DNA of 64,000 nt from positions 1 to 64,000 of the forward strand of contig JAGXQZ010000039.1 in the NCBI GenBank assembly GCA_018336015.1, written 5' to 3'. A model generated the notes under the pieces. That model did not search any database and was not told the DNA's origin. It was given only the letters and a program-made list of their open reading frames with translations. This document shows, piece after piece, positions 45,367-55,111 of the stretch. Every line of letters starts with the position of its first letter. Position 1 is the first letter of the stretch. Origin of the DNA: Algoriphagus sp. (lineage in GTDB: Bacteria > Bacteroidota > Bacteroidia > Cytophagales > Cyclobacteriaceae). Both the position numbers and the translations under genes were made by a program.

Positions 45367-46461
45367 TTAACTGTCCAATGATTTAAACATTTTAATATAT
45401 TTCTTAGAAATTGCTTTCCAAGAATAATTTTTCTTCGCAAGCTTAGCTAATTCTACCATCATCGCAAGTCGATCTAGTTCCCTGATTTGTAATAACAATG
45501 ATTTTAATTCATCGAAATTATTAAAATACAATGCTTTTCCAAAAGTTGTTTCTCTATTATACTTCACTCCAAAAGCAATTACTGGAAGTCCCAAATACAT
45601 CGCCTCAACTAATGAAGGATTTGTTCCACCGGCACTATGACCATGCAGATAAAAGAAACAATTTGACCTAAGCACATTTAATTCCTCCATTTCATAAATC
45701 GGATTATAGAGGATAATATTTTTTACTTTTGAATAGTCATGGTATAGCTTCATTCCGTACTCGTTGGCGCTCCAATTTCCAACAACTACGTAAGGCATAC
45801 CTATATCACATTCCTTAAATGCTCTAAGCTGCATTTCAATATTATTTTCAGGCTCAATTCTACATACTGTGAACACATAGGGGCTATCCAAAAAGGAAAA
45901 TTTCTTCTTGTAGTCATTTGTATCCACAGGGGACACGTGGTCAGCACCATAGGCAATTAAACAGGAATCTTTTTGGTATTCGGCGAGGATATAATCTTGA
46001 ATATGCTTATTATCAGCGATAACTCCATGAGAAAACATCACTGCTAATCTTTCAGAGAATTTTAGAAACCTTTTTGCAAACCACCCCCACTTATCTCTCC
46101 TCCACTCTAAGCCATCAATATGAGTGACAATTTTTGCCTTGGTGAAAGGACGAAGAAAGGGGATCATGACTGCCCCAGAAACACCCAATAGAAGAATAAA
46201 ATGATGATTTCTATAGGATTTAATCAAGGAAATGGAATCATAAATAATACTTTGAGCGCCATTTGCCTTATAATCTAAATAGGCAAGCTTTGCTCCTTTG
46301 TATAATTCGAATTTTTCTGGATAGGACCTGCTTTCACAAAAGACCGTAACCTCAAAATACTTAGGCAAATGATCCAGTAAATTATCTACGAGAGTTTCAA
46401 ACCCTCCGTAGTTAGCAGGTACTCCAACAATTCCAAGGATTGCTAACTTTTTTTTATTCAT
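45367..46461 (-). CDS. DUF1972/GT4 glycosyltransferase (rhamnosyltransferase-like)
   Basis: This 364-residue GT-B enzyme opens with AILGIVGVPANYGGFETLVDNLL, the signature of the DUF1972-type N-terminal domain found in rhamnosyl- and other deoxyhexosyl-transferases of exopolysaccharide clusters. The donor domain has VCRIEPENNIEMQLRAF, NPIYEMEELNVLRSNCFFYLHGHSAGGTNPSLVEAM and LPVIAFG. No dTDP-rhamnose genes are in the window, so the sugar is not fixed. The gene is separated from the UDP-glucose dehydrogenase gene by 130 bp without recognisable elements. Confidence 0.87.
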   Translation of the reverse strand: MNKKKLAILGIVGVPANYGGFETLVDNLLDHLPKYFEVTVFCESRSYPEKFELYKGAKLAYLDYKANGAQSIIYDSISLIKSYRNHHFILLLGVSGAVMIPFLRPFTKAKIVTHIDGLEWRRDKWGWFAKRFLKFSERLAVMFSHGVIADNKHIQDYILAEYQKDSCLIAYGADHVSPVDTNDYKKKFSFLDSPYVFTVCRIEPENNIEMQLRAFKECDIGMPYVVVGNWSANEYGMKLYHDYSKVKNIILYNPIYEMEELNVLRSNCFFYLHGHSAGGTNPSLVEAMYLGLPVIAFGVKYNRETTFGKALYFNNFDELKSLLLQIRELDRLAMMVELAKLAKKNYSWKAISKKYIKMFKSLDS

Positions 46462-46591
46462 TGAAATACTTTATGATTAAAAATGTGATTGGATGCAAAA
46501 CAATCCGAAGTGGTAATTTCCTGTTGTCACGAAAAAATCAAAAAAATAAAGTGACTTAAAAAGTGAAAGGAAAATTCATTTTCCAAAATCA

Positions 46592-47989
46592 TTAGTAGGA
46601 TTTACCGATAGCTTGAAATCTAAATCCCAGCTGGTTCATTTCTGCTCCATCAAGTATATTCCGCCCATCAAACACATTAGCTGGCTTAAGCATTAATTCA
46701 TAAATCTGACCCCAATCAAGAATTTTAAATTCGTCCCATTCCGTCAGAATAGCTACTGCATGTGCATCCTTACATGCTTCATATGGGTCGGTTGCAACCT
46801 GAACTAGTTGCCTGTTTTCCTCCGGAAATCGGGTATTCAAATAATCGAGATCGGCATAAACTTTTTCTTTAGGGACTTTAGGGTCGTAAACACAAATATT
46901 GGCACGCTCACTCAGAAGGAAGTCTGCTACGTAAATAGCGGCTGACTCACGCGTATCGTTAGTATCTTTTTTAAACGCCCATCCCAAGAAGGCGATTTTT
47001 TTACCGCTGACCGTATTGTATAAATTTTTTATAATTTTCTTAGCAAATCTGACTTTCTGATGGTCATTCATTTTGATCACCTGCTCCCAATAATCTGCTA
47101 CTTCGTTAAGTTGATAACTCCTACTAATGTAGACCATATTTAGAATATCTTTTTGAAAACACGACCCTCCAAATCCAACTGAGGCTTTCAAAAACTTTGG
47201 ACCAATTCTGGAGTCTGTGCCAATAGCCTTTGCCACTTCTTCCACGTTAGCACCTGTAGCCTCACAAAGCTCAGAAATCGCATTGATCGAGGATACTCGT
47301 TGAGCCAGAAAGGCATTAGCTGTAAGTTTGGAAAGCTCGGATGACCAAACATTGGTCGTAAGAATTTTTTCCCTTGGAACCCAATTTGCATATACATCCA
47401 CCAAAGCCTGGATAGCCTCTTTACCTTCAGGAGTATCATCTCCTCCTATCAAGACTCGATCTGGATTATCCAAATCAGGTATGGCTGTACCTTCTGCCAA
47501 AAACTCTGGATTGGATAAAATCTGAAACTTTAATCCGTTGCCTGTGTTGTGAAGAATATCTTTTACGGCCTGGGCTGTACGAACAGGAAGTGTAGATTTT
47601 TCAACCACAATTTTATCCGATTTGGATGCTTCAGCAATTTGTCTAGCACAAAGTTCCACCCACTTAAGGTCAGCTGCCATTCCTTTTCCTTCTCCATAGG
47701 TTTTGGTTGGAGTATTCACTGAAATAAAGACCATGTCTGCCTCTTGAATAGAGGAATTCACATCGGTGGAAAAGAAAAGATTTCGTCCACGAGCTTCAGC
47801 CACTACACGGTCCAGACCAGGTTCATAAACAGGAATCTGAGAAAGATCCTCATGGTTCCATGCATCGATTCTATCTTGATTGATATCAACCACAATTACC
47901 TTGATGTCAGGGCATTTCTGAGCAATAACAGACATGGTAGGTCCACCCACATAACCTGCACCGATACAACAAATAGTTTTGACTTTCAT
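46592..47989 (-). CDS. ugd: UDP-glucose 6-dehydrogenase
   Basis: This enzyme oxidises UDP-glucose to UDP-glucuronic acid with two NAD+. At 465 residues and with [58 protein letters not shown] and [15 protein letters not shown] (catalytic cysteine), it belongs to the longer, eukaryote-like group of UDP-glucose dehydrogenases, not the short bacterial type. [14 protein letters not shown] marks the C-terminal UDP-binding domain. It supplies glucuronic acid for unit A and is a likely substrate source for the amidotransferases. Confidence 0.93.
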   Translation of the reverse strand: MKVKTICCIGAGYVGGPTMSVIAQKCPDIKVIVVDINQDRIDAWNHEDLSQIPVYEPGLDRVVAEARGRNLFFSTDVNSSIQEADMVFISVNTPTKTYGEGKGMAADLKWVELCARQIAEASKSDKIVVEKSTLPVRTAQAVKDILHNTGNGLKFQILSNPEFLAEGTAIPDLDNPDRVLIGGDDTPEGKEAIQALVDVYANWVPREKILTTNVWSSELSKLTANAFLAQRVSSINAISELCEATGANVEEVAKAIGTDSRIGPKFLKASVGFGGSCFQKDILNMVYISRSYQLNEVADYWEQVIKMNDHQKVRFAKKIIKNLYNTVSGKKIAFLGWAFKKDTNDTRESAAIYVADFLLSERANICVYDPKVPKEKVYADLDYLNTRFPEENRQLVQVATDPYEACKDAHAVAILTEWDEFKILDWGQIYELMLKPANVFDGRNILDGAEMNQLGFRFQAIGKSY

Positions 47990-48046
47990 AAAATGAATAT
48001 TATATGGAAATTTTGAAATCTAGCTTTTCTTTAACTTTTAACTTGA

Positions 48047-48928
48047 TCATCCTTTAGAGAAACCAAGGCGATATAACGTGGAAAAAAACAAGGTCAGAAG
48101 CAAAAAAAACATTTTGTTCAAAGGCCTAATTTTTAATGAATTTTTAAATAGATACCATAAATCGCTACTCGTATCAAAACCTCTTTCGAGGAGAAATTCT
48201 TGATATCTCAACAAAACTCTGCCATGACGATAGGATTTTCTGATTTTGGCCAAAGGATTGGATTGAGAGGCTCCTAATACATTTTTGTCATGCTGCCTAT
48301 AATAACTCAAGGCCTCAGGAATAAATTGATAAGGCAATGCACCCCGCAACACCCACAAGGCCAAATACCAATCATGCATAGGTATACGATCGTCAAATTG
48401 GAGATTGATTTGTTTTAAAAATTTCCCTGTGACGGTGATCGTGTGTCCGATCACGCAATTCGACAAATAAAGGCTAGGTAAGGAAAAATCTCTTTTTATG
48501 TCCCAAAATTTCTGATAGAATGAAGGTTTGAGAACCCTCAAATCAGAATCTGCAATCATCACATCATGAAAAACAAAATCAGCACCTTCCTGAAGGTATT
48601 TTAAAACAGATTCATTTTTCTTATCCACCCAGACATCATCCTGATCACTTAAAAACAAAATATAATCCAAACCATCATAATGATCTCTTATCCAAGAAAT
48701 AGAGTTAAGAAAAGAATGACAAGCTGATTTGGCTTCATCGAAATAGTGAGAGGATATCTTTCCCGATTCTTCCTTTAAGGATTCGATGACCGCTCGTGTA
48801 GCATCAGAGGAAAAGTAGTCATGTATAATGATTTGATCCAAAGGAACGCTCTGACTAAGCATGCTCCTTACCTGATCCGACAAGTATTCTTCCCCGTTAT
48901 GACTACAGATTAGCGCGATCTTGATCAT
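48047..48928 (-). CDS. GT2 family glycosyltransferase
   Basis: This 293-residue GT-A enzyme begins IALICSHNGEEYLSDQVRSMLSQ, followed by the LSDQDDVW motif containing the metal- and donor-binding aspartates, as in rhamnosyltransferase-like GT2 proteins. DIKRDFSLPSLYLSNCVIGHTIT and PMHDWYLALW complete the acceptor side. A C-terminal hydrophobic stretch may attach it to the membrane. The start overlaps the putative polymerase gene by 26 bp. Donor sugar unknown. Confidence 0.88.
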   Translation of the reverse strand: MIKIALICSHNGEEYLSDQVRSMLSQSVPLDQIIIHDYFSSDATRAVIESLKEESGKISSHYFDEAKSACHSFLNSISWIRDHYDGLDYILFLSDQDDVWVDKKNESVLKYLQEGADFVFHDVMIADSDLRVLKPSFYQKFWDIKRDFSLPSLYLSNCVIGHTITVTGKFLKQINLQFDDRIPMHDWYLALWVLRGALPYQFIPEALSYYRQHDKNVLGASQSNPLAKIRKSYRHGRVLLRYQEFLLERGFDTSSDLWYLFKNSLKIRPLNKMFFLLLTLFFSTLYRLGFSKG

Positions 48929-49970
48929 CCACTTTTTTAAAGAAATAACAACAAGTCAAAAACCAAATCGGCAAAAACAGCCATGGGTTGACAAATCCCA
49001 CGGAAAAATACATCATAGTACTAGCAAGGGGTCTTTTCACTCCGCTGAAATAAAAAATTAAAAGAATAAAAATCCCAAACATTAAAAATCCAATTAAACC
49101 AAATTGGAGAAACAACATTGGTAGTTGCATTTCTATCTGATAGGGTTGGCTAAAATCTGTCACAAACTCATCCATCACAAAACCAAATCCCCTACCAAAA
49201 AAAAAGTAATCACTACTGATCAATCCAATAATACTCATTAACTGATTGAATTTAAAAATTATACTCAAAGCCAAATCAGCTCTGATTACAAATGAAATTA
49301 ACTCTAGTCCTATGAAAAAAACTCCCAAAAGAATCAATGGCAAGAAATACCAAATTCGTTTCATTATAAGTAATCTATGATCCATCCAAAGTCTCCAAAC
49401 GAAGAAAATGATGATGAAAAAACTTTTACACAATACAAATACATAAAAAAAAGTAAGGGCAAAAAGGACTACATTCAGGTAGTTTTTTTTGAAAAGTCTA
49501 TAATCATTAAGGACAATCAAAGGAGTAGTTTCTATAAAGACTCTATGAATAGCACCATCAGTTCCACGGATAAAATTTAAGCCTCTAAAGAAGCTGAAAT
49601 CAAGATTAAAAACATAAAAAACAATCGCTAAACTTATGGATACGAAATTAAAAATAGTAATCCACTTCAGATCAAAGGAAAAATTGGTTCGATAGGAGTG
49701 ACCTATTAATATTGCCGATATAACAAATAAAGCAAAGCCTAAAAAGTGAATAAACCCAAATTCATTTCGTAAGGAATCATTAATCCACAGCAGGGCTAAA
49801 AAACCACCTGATGTAATGAAGAAAAGCATAAAATAAAATAATATCTTATCTTTTCTGGATAAGAGGAATGCTACTACCTGTACAGGTAACAGCGCTTTTT
49901 GGCTCACTAATAAAAAAATTGGCCAAACTGAAAACATCCAATTGGTCAATTGGATATCCTTAATTTTCAT
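48903..49970 (-). CDS. wzy: Probable O-antigen/EPS polymerase (Wzy of unit A)
   Basis: This 355-residue membrane protein has about ten hydrophobic segments and little similarity to named families, as is usual for Wzy. A loop near residues 255-300 reads FFGRGFGFVMDEF and YQIEMQLPMLFLQFGLIGF, which matches the G-x-G...E...GLIGF pattern of O-antigen polymerases. Unit A has a Wzx flippase, a Wzz and a Wza but no other polymerase candidate, which supports the call. Codon composition is strongly AT-rich. Short overlaps link it to both neighbours (11 and 26 bp). Confidence 0.75.
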   Translation of the reverse strand: MKIKDIQLTNWMFSVWPIFLLVSQKALLPVQVVAFLLSRKDKILFYFMLFFITSGGFLALLWINDSLRNEFGFIHFLGFALFVISAILIGHSYRTNFSFDLKWITIFNFVSISLAIVFYVFNLDFSFFRGLNFIRGTDGAIHRVFIETTPLIVLNDYRLFKKNYLNVVLFALTFFYVFVLCKSFFIIIFFVWRLWMDHRLLIMKRIWYFLPLILLGVFFIGLELISFVIRADLALSIIFKFNQLMSIIGLISSDYFFFGRGFGFVMDEFVTDFSQPYQIEMQLPMLFLQFGLIGFLMFGIFILLIFYFSGVKRPLASTMMYFSVGFVNPWLFLPIWFLTCCYFFKKVDDQDRANL

Positions 49971-50733
49971 TCCACTTATTAAGTATGGATGAGGATTTTA
50001 TTTTTTTAAAACCGAATTTACTATGTATATCTTTCTTAAGAAAGATGCTAAAATTGAGCTCATTAGGATAAAAAACTGCTCGGATATTATCAAAAAAACC
50101 AAAGTGAAGCAAAAAATTAACGTACGCCTTAAGTCTCATAAAAAAACTCGGAATAAATAAAACTGAATATGTCCACTTTAAATAATCCACCACAAATTCA
50201 AAAGTCTTAAGCTCAAACTCCTGAATCACTTCGTATCTCGAAAAAGGTCGGTCGTTTGCAAGACAAATTTGCTTCAATAAAACCTGAGAATCGGTATCAT
50301 CAATAAGATTAATCCCAAACAAAAAGGATTGAAAATGAGGCCTTATTTCTTCACTCAAGCTAAATGACACAAAAGTAGAGTTGTCCAATAGGCCACTTAT
50401 CTTTTTTAAAGTTTTAATAAAAACGAGAGGATCAGTTATTTCAATAGAATTATTTAAGAAAATAAGTCTAGAAACCCCTTCCTGTTTACATTCCAAAAAT
50501 CCTCGTAGATAGCAATTTAGATCATACCCTTGTGTGGGATTTGATATAAATTTGATACTGGAAGGCAAATCATTTAAATTAGTCAGTTCTCCATTGTAGA
50601 CTAACAAAACCTGAAAAGAAGGATCTGTGGAAACAAAATTAAGGAACTGTAATACATCCTCTCTTAGTTTGGATTTCTTTTCATAAACAGCAAAAATAAG
50701 TGTTATCAAACCCAAGTTATTAAATAAGATCAA
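49960..50733 (-). CDS. Probable RgpF/GT2-like glycosyltransferase fragment-sized protein
   Basis: This 257-residue protein contains VLLVYNGELTNLNDL, ISNPTQGYDLNCYLRGFLEC and RLIFLNNSIEI, a pattern like the GT-A core of rhamnan synthesis F (RgpF) type transferases, where an N-x-G-x-D motif precedes the acidic metal site. The usual DxD is replaced by L-N-N-S, also seen in RgpF relatives. The frame starts with TTG (50731-50733) sharing bases with the stop of the preceding gene (TTGA). Function as a transferase is likely but the reaction is unknown. Confidence 0.65.
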   Translation of the reverse strand: MILFNNLGLITLIFAVYEKKSKLREDVLQFLNFVSTDPSFQVLLVYNGELTNLNDLPSSIKFISNPTQGYDLNCYLRGFLECKQEGVSRLIFLNNSIEITDPLVFIKTLKKISGLLDNSTFVSFSLSEEIRPHFQSFLFGINLIDDTDSQVLLKQICLANDRPFSRYEVIQEFELKTFEFVVDYLKWTYSVLFIPSFFMRLKAYVNFLLHFGFFDNIRAVFYPNELNFSIFLKKDIHSKFGFKKIKSSSILNKWNEN

Positions 50734-51527
50734 CGAGTTTGTATAACCAATCCATACAATATATCAATCCAATCAAAAAATCTATTCAAAGGCTGATTGG
50801 AATCATAGAAACGCTTAAAAGCCACATAACCTATCCAAGTATTGAATCTTGTTTGATACCTTTTGTGAAGCTCTACTGAAAAATAAGGGCTTCTGCGAGC
50901 TGAATAAACTCCTGTAACGTAGTCGATATTCAACTTCCACAATACATACATCAAAGAAAGTTGGTCCCGTTTGGTTTTTTGAAAAAACTCTTCCCACCAC
51001 ATTTCCATAGCTGCGATTATTTTAGGATCATGTTGCCTTCTAAATATCAGGTTATTTTCAGTCAACCCATAGTTTTCCGGGAATCCATCTTCCTTGTAGG
51101 AATTCATTTGAGACACCACCAAGGCTGAATTTCCTTTTTTAGATTTAATAATTATCTCGGCTTCCTGATAAATACAATTTCTTGCAAAATGATCCGGCAA
51201 AACGAACGTATGTGGGCAATTCTTCAAAAAGCGGAATAATTCACTAGCTTTCTCTTTGATCTGGATATTAGAATCCACATAAAAGCTCATTGAATATTCC
51301 TTAAGATAAATGTGAGGGAAAAACTTATATATCCTATTCAATTCCACTTGGCTGCGACCCTCTGTAGGCACAAGCCTGATATCCCACACTTGGGATACTA
51401 ATCCTGCCTGATCAGTGAAGCAGACAAAATCCACATCACTAAATTTTCCCACAGGATCTCTTAGCACATCGTAATCTCCAAAAAGTGCTGTATAGACGAC
51501 TAATCGTTCCAGGTTCACTTCATCCAT
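50730..51527 (-). CDS. DUF616 (TOD1/MUCI70-type) glycosyltransferase-like protein
   Basis: This 265-residue protein starts with VVYTALFGDYD and continues with VDFVCFTDQ, RIYKFFPHIYL and SFYVDSNIQIKEKASELF, the signature series of DUF616 (PF04765), a GT-A-like family whose plant members TOD1 and MUCI70 act in glycosylation. ENNLIFRRQHDPKI and a KRDQLSLMYVLWK segment complete the core. It overlaps the amidotransferase gene by 13 bp. Bacterial members are uncharacterised; a role as a sugar transferase in unit A is likely. Confidence 0.8.
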   Translation of the reverse strand: MDEVNLERLVVYTALFGDYDVLRDPVGKFSDVDFVCFTDQAGLVSQVWDIRLVPTEGRSQVELNRIYKFFPHIYLKEYSMSFYVDSNIQIKEKASELFRFLKNCPHTFVLPDHFARNCIYQEAEIIIKSKKGNSALVVSQMNSYKEDGFPENYGLTENNLIFRRQHDPKIIAAMEMWWEEFFQKTKRDQLSLMYVLWKLNIDYVTGVYSARRSPYFSVELHKRYQTRFNTWIGYVAFKRFYDSNQPLNRFFDWIDILYGLVIQTR

Positions 51528-53413
51528 TTTTCATACCACATCTGGAAAACTAGAATAGTCCAAACTTTCCCCAGAAGGTAATCATGACCTTTTAAAAATT
51601 GGTCTTTAATCCGGATGATTTGAGACACATTAAATAAGCCATGGGTTTTTAATTTTTCCGGACTGAAATAATAGTCCATATAATCATAAAACCCTACTTT
51701 CAACCATCTTTCTAGAGGAATACTAAACCCCATTTTTGGGCGGTCAAGAAGTTCTTTTGGAATATACTTATGGGTAATCTCTTTCAGGAGATATTTCTTA
51801 TTTCCATTCTTAATTTTATAATTAGAATCAATTCGAGATACAAATTCAATAAGTCGATAATCAAGTAGGGGCTCTCTTCCTTCGAGACTGATAGACATAG
51901 TGGACCTATCTACTTTAGTCAAAATATTATCAAGCTGATAGGTCTTGAAATCAAGGGCCAACATTTTGTCCAATTCTGACAGATCTTGAGATAACAGAGC
52001 CAATTCATCAAAGCCTGTAAGGGTCTTGTGAGCTTCAAACTGAGCAAGATCATTCAACTCCGAGGTGGTAAAAAACTTCTGGAGACTCTCCATGAAATCT
52101 GTTTGGGACTCAGATTTCATAAAAGATATCGCCCGGTAATATTTTTCTGTAAACTTTGGAAACATAGAATTGATTCTAATTTTCCTCGGTGTAACCATTT
52201 CCAAAACATTGGAAACCTCCTTCCTATTTGGTAATCTACTAAAACGATCAAAATATTTTCCCGCAGTTAGGTATTTTTCATAGCCCCCAAACAATTCATC
52301 CCCACCATCAGCACTAAGAGAAACAGTCACCTGCTGCCTTGCTAATCTACTTACCAGAATAGTTGGTATCATCGAACTATCAGCGAATGGCTCATCGAAA
52401 AAAAGAGGGAGTTCAGGTAGAATTTCCAATGCGTCTTTTTCACCGCAATAGTATTCGTTGTGATCTGTACCCAAAAAGTCAGCTATCTTTTTGGCATGAT
52501 GGGCTTCATTATACTGTTCTTCAGCAAAACCAATCGAAAAAGTTTTAATCTTTTCAGTTCGTGAAGACTGTAAAAGTGCAGTAACTGCAGATGAATCGTA
52601 GCCTCCACTCAAAAACACGCCGACCGGAACATCCGACACCATTCTATACTCACAGGCAGATTTCAATAGAGTCTCTGTCTGATCCAATATTTCGTCGGGT
52701 TCTAAGACAAGTTTTTCTTTATTATAGCAATCAATTACATTCCAATAGGAGGAGGTTTTTATAGAATCCTCAAAGACAGAAAATTCCAAAATATGGCCAG
52801 CCTTTAATTTGAAGGAATTTTTGAAAATAGTATAAGGCTCTGGAATATATCCATATTGAAAAAACAAACTCAACCCTTGGGTATCTATCTCCTTAATAAA
52901 CGAGGGATGCTCATGGAAGCTTTTTAGCTCACTAGCAAATAAAAATAGCCCATCATGATAATACCAATACAAAGGCTTCACCCCCGCACGATCACGAATC
53001 AACGTCAAAATTCCTTGCTCGGAATCCAAGATTACTATAGCAAACATGCCGTTTAATCGATGAACCATCTCTTTGCCCCAACGGCTAAAGGCTTTAAGAA
53101 TGACCTCTGTATCGGAATTGGAATCAAATGAAAATCCTTCAGCTTCCAAGTCGGCACGAATTTCTTTGAAATTATAAACTTCACCGTTGAAAATTATTTT
53201 CAATTTACCAAAAACCATAGGTTGATGACCCTGTTCAGTCAAGTCTAAGATAGAAAGACGACGGTGTCCTAACCCTATTTGTGATTTCGCAGTATTTGTT
53301 AAAAAATATCCGGAATCATCGGGTCCCCTATGAATCAATGAATCAGTCATCTTTCTTAAAATAACCTCATCAGAAGAAAATTTAAAGTCAACAAAACCCG
53401 AAACTCCACACAT
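51515..53413 (-). CDS. asnB: Asparagine synthase-like amidotransferase (copy 3 of 3)
   Basis: This 632-residue AsnB family enzyme starts MCGVSGF with Cys2 as the glutaminase nucleophile. HRGPDDSGY, HRRLSILDL and FNGEVYNF follow, then the synthetase domain with the PPi loop S-G-G-Y-D-S-S and SLSADGGDELFGGYEKY. In unit A it lies between glycosyltransferase genes and a few kilobases from UDP-glucose dehydrogenase, so amidation of glucuronic acid is the favoured role. The overlap with the DUF616 gene (13 bp) shows co-expression with the transferases. Confidence 0.91.
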   Translation of the reverse strand: MCGVSGFVDFKFSSDEVILRKMTDSLIHRGPDDSGYFLTNTAKSQIGLGHRRLSILDLTEQGHQPMVFGKLKIIFNGEVYNFKEIRADLEAEGFSFDSNSDTEVILKAFSRWGKEMVHRLNGMFAIVILDSEQGILTLIRDRAGVKPLYWYYHDGLFLFASELKSFHEHPSFIKEIDTQGLSLFFQYGYIPEPYTIFKNSFKLKAGHILEFSVFEDSIKTSSYWNVIDCYNKEKLVLEPDEILDQTETLLKSACEYRMVSDVPVGVFLSGGYDSSAVTALLQSSRTEKIKTFSIGFAEEQYNEAHHAKKIADFLGTDHNEYYCGEKDALEILPELPLFFDEPFADSSMIPTILVSRLARQQVTVSLSADGGDELFGGYEKYLTAGKYFDRFSRLPNRKEVSNVLEMVTPRKIRINSMFPKFTEKYYRAISFMKSESQTDFMESLQKFFTTSELNDLAQFEAHKTLTGFDELALLSQDLSELDKMLALDFKTYQLDNILTKVDRSTMSISLEGREPLLDYRLIEFVSRIDSNYKIKNGNKKYLLKEITHKYIPKELLDRPKMGFSIPLERWLKVGFYDYMDYYFSPEKLKTHGLFNVSQIIRIKDQFLKGHDYLLGKVWTILVFQMWYEKWMK

Positions 53414-53457
53414 GAAAATCTACATTTGATTGTTAAAACCTAGTCAAAGTGAATGAC

Positions 53458-54447
53458 TCAATGTTTAGAAAACTCTTTGAAAATACCATTCTCACCTAAT
53501 CGAACTGCATTAAATAAAAACTTTATCCTTTTATAAATAAATGCTGGTTTTTGTAAAAACTTGAACATAGACCAATAACAAATAATTAAGTGAAAGGAGA
53601 TTTTATTAATAAAATATATTAAATTACTCTTTTTGATTTGTTGATAAAAAAAAGCAGTATTTCTAAAAGAATAATACAATTTAAATAAAGAAATACTTGG
53701 ACTAAATATATCTTCTCCATCTTTAAAGGACATATCCAAGTCCTCAATCTGACTAGAATACACTAAAAATTGCGGAATACCAGATCTATATAACCTTAGT
53801 GTATACTCATGATCATCCACATAAACAAAAAACTCATTATTAGGCAAACCAATTCTACGTAAATTATCTACACGGGAAAATAAGCCTCCATATGGACCAT
53901 ATTTTACCCCAACAATTGGATAATTTATATCCTTGGGAATTAGCTCTAGACTATTTTTAGAAAACTTACTTTTCAAGTACCTAAAAATATCAAAACCGCA
54001 ATAGCCATTAATTAAAGGGCCTTTAATTTCTCCTTTAGTAACCGCTGCCAAATCATCTTTCCATTGATTGCCTCTATAACTGTACAATACAGGATTGGTA
54101 ATTCTTACTGATAGATACTTGTAGGCTTCTTGAAGAGCAAAAAGGGAACCGGCGCAAGGCAAATTATCATCATCCAAAAACCAGAAAAAAAAATCCTCTT
54201 GGCGCTTAAATCCATAGTCCAATACCAAAGAATAGGCTCCTGCGGTGCCTAAGTTTTCTTGATTGGTAAAGACTCTAAGGTCTGAAGTTTTATTCTTCAA
54301 CTCATCAATTTGCAATTTTATCTCCTTGGGACATCCGTTGTCCACTACCCAAACTTCACTAACCCCTTCACGAAACACCGCTTTAACGACTTGTTCCAAA
54401 AGATGAAATCTATTACTGTATGTTACAATTACTGCAACTACTTGCAT
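53458..54447 (-). CDS. GT2 family glycosyltransferase
   Basis: This 329-residue GT-A enzyme opens VVAVIVTYSNRFHLLEQVVKAV and continues with VVDNGCPKEI, NLGTAGAYSLVLDYG and FWFLDDDNLPCAGSL, where D-D-D binds the metal and nucleotide sugar. FVYVDDHEYTLRL is the second acidic motif; the pattern resembles galactofuranosyl- and rhamnosyl-transferases (GlfT-like). A basic, hydrophobic C-terminus suggests membrane contact. The gene is AT-rich and lies 44 bp after the amidotransferase start and 50 bp before the methyltransferase gene's end. Confidence 0.88.
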   Translation of the reverse strand: MQVVAVIVTYSNRFHLLEQVVKAVFREGVSEVWVVDNGCPKEIKLQIDELKNKTSDLRVFTNQENLGTAGAYSLVLDYGFKRQEDFFFWFLDDDNLPCAGSLFALQEAYKYLSVRITNPVLYSYRGNQWKDDLAAVTKGEIKGPLINGYCGFDIFRYLKSKFSKNSLELIPKDINYPIVGVKYGPYGGLFSRVDNLRRIGLPNNEFFVYVDDHEYTLRLYRSGIPQFLVYSSQIEDLDMSFKDGEDIFSPSISLFKLYYSFRNTAFFYQQIKKSNLIYFINKISFHLIICYWSMFKFLQKPAFIYKRIKFLFNAVRLGENGIFKEFSKH

Positions 54448-54496
54448 TTCATAGTCAAGAAAAGTAGAACCTATACAAAATATCCAAATTCATAAA

Positions 54497-55111
54497 CTAT
54501 TTTGAAGTCTTCTGAATCTCAAAATAAATTTCATAACAAGGAAAAATATAGGTAAATGTCTCTTCATATAATTCTTTCATATAATTAGAAGAATTAAATA
54601 CTCTAGTAAGAAACTTCTTAAACAAATTTCTTAGCCTAAAATCAGATCTAAAAATCAGTTTCACATCCACAATATCAAAATCCAAGTCATTATAATAGGT
54701 AGGCACCCTGCGCTTAAAAAATGAATTTTTACTAAAGTAGGAGATAGAATAAAGCCCCCAAAAACTTTTGTGTGTATAATCGCTATAATAATAGGGATTT
54801 GAAAAGTGAGGCACGATATTTATCATCTTTCCATTTGGCTTCAACACCCTAGAAACCTCTCTTAAAAAATTTGGTAGATTATCGATATGCTCCAAAAAAT
54901 GACTGGACCTAATCTCATCTATAGATGAATCTGGGATAAAACTGAACCCATTAGATAAATCACACACATAATCTACACTTTCCTTGGCCATAATATCTAA
55001 CCCAATACAATGATCAAATTGTTTAGTTTCTCCAGGGCCTAATTCAAGGACGCATTTGCCATATTTAGATTTATAATCAAATAGTATATCGTCAAACTTA
55101 TCGGTGTGCAT
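54497..55111 (-). CDS. Class I SAM-dependent methyltransferase
   Basis: This 204-residue Rossmann-fold methyltransferase has motif I VLELGPGETKQFD, the acidic residue in CIGLDIM, and post-motifs SSHFLEHIDNLPNFLREVSRVLKPNGKM. The size and position inside a polysaccharide cluster suggest O-methylation of a sugar, but the target is unknown. The C-terminal half is rich in aromatic and basic residues. It overlaps the flippase gene by 14 bp. Confidence 0.85.
   Translation of the reverse strand: MHTDKFDDILFDYKSKYGKCVLELGPGETKQFDHCIGLDIMAKESVDYVCDLSNGFSFIPDSSIDEIRSSHFLEHIDNLPNFLREVSRVLKPNGKMINIVPHFSNPYYYSDYTHKSFWGLYSISYFSKNSFFKRRVPTYYNDLDFDIVDVKLIFRSDFRLRNLFKKFLTRVFNSSNYMKELYEETFTYIFPCYEIYFEIQKTSK

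Noticed and set aside
46462..46591. Possible promoter between ugd and the DUF1972 transferase gene
   Set aside because: No acceptable TAnnTTTG/TTTG pair at the correct spacing and no palindrome of the type found at 43605 or 60842.
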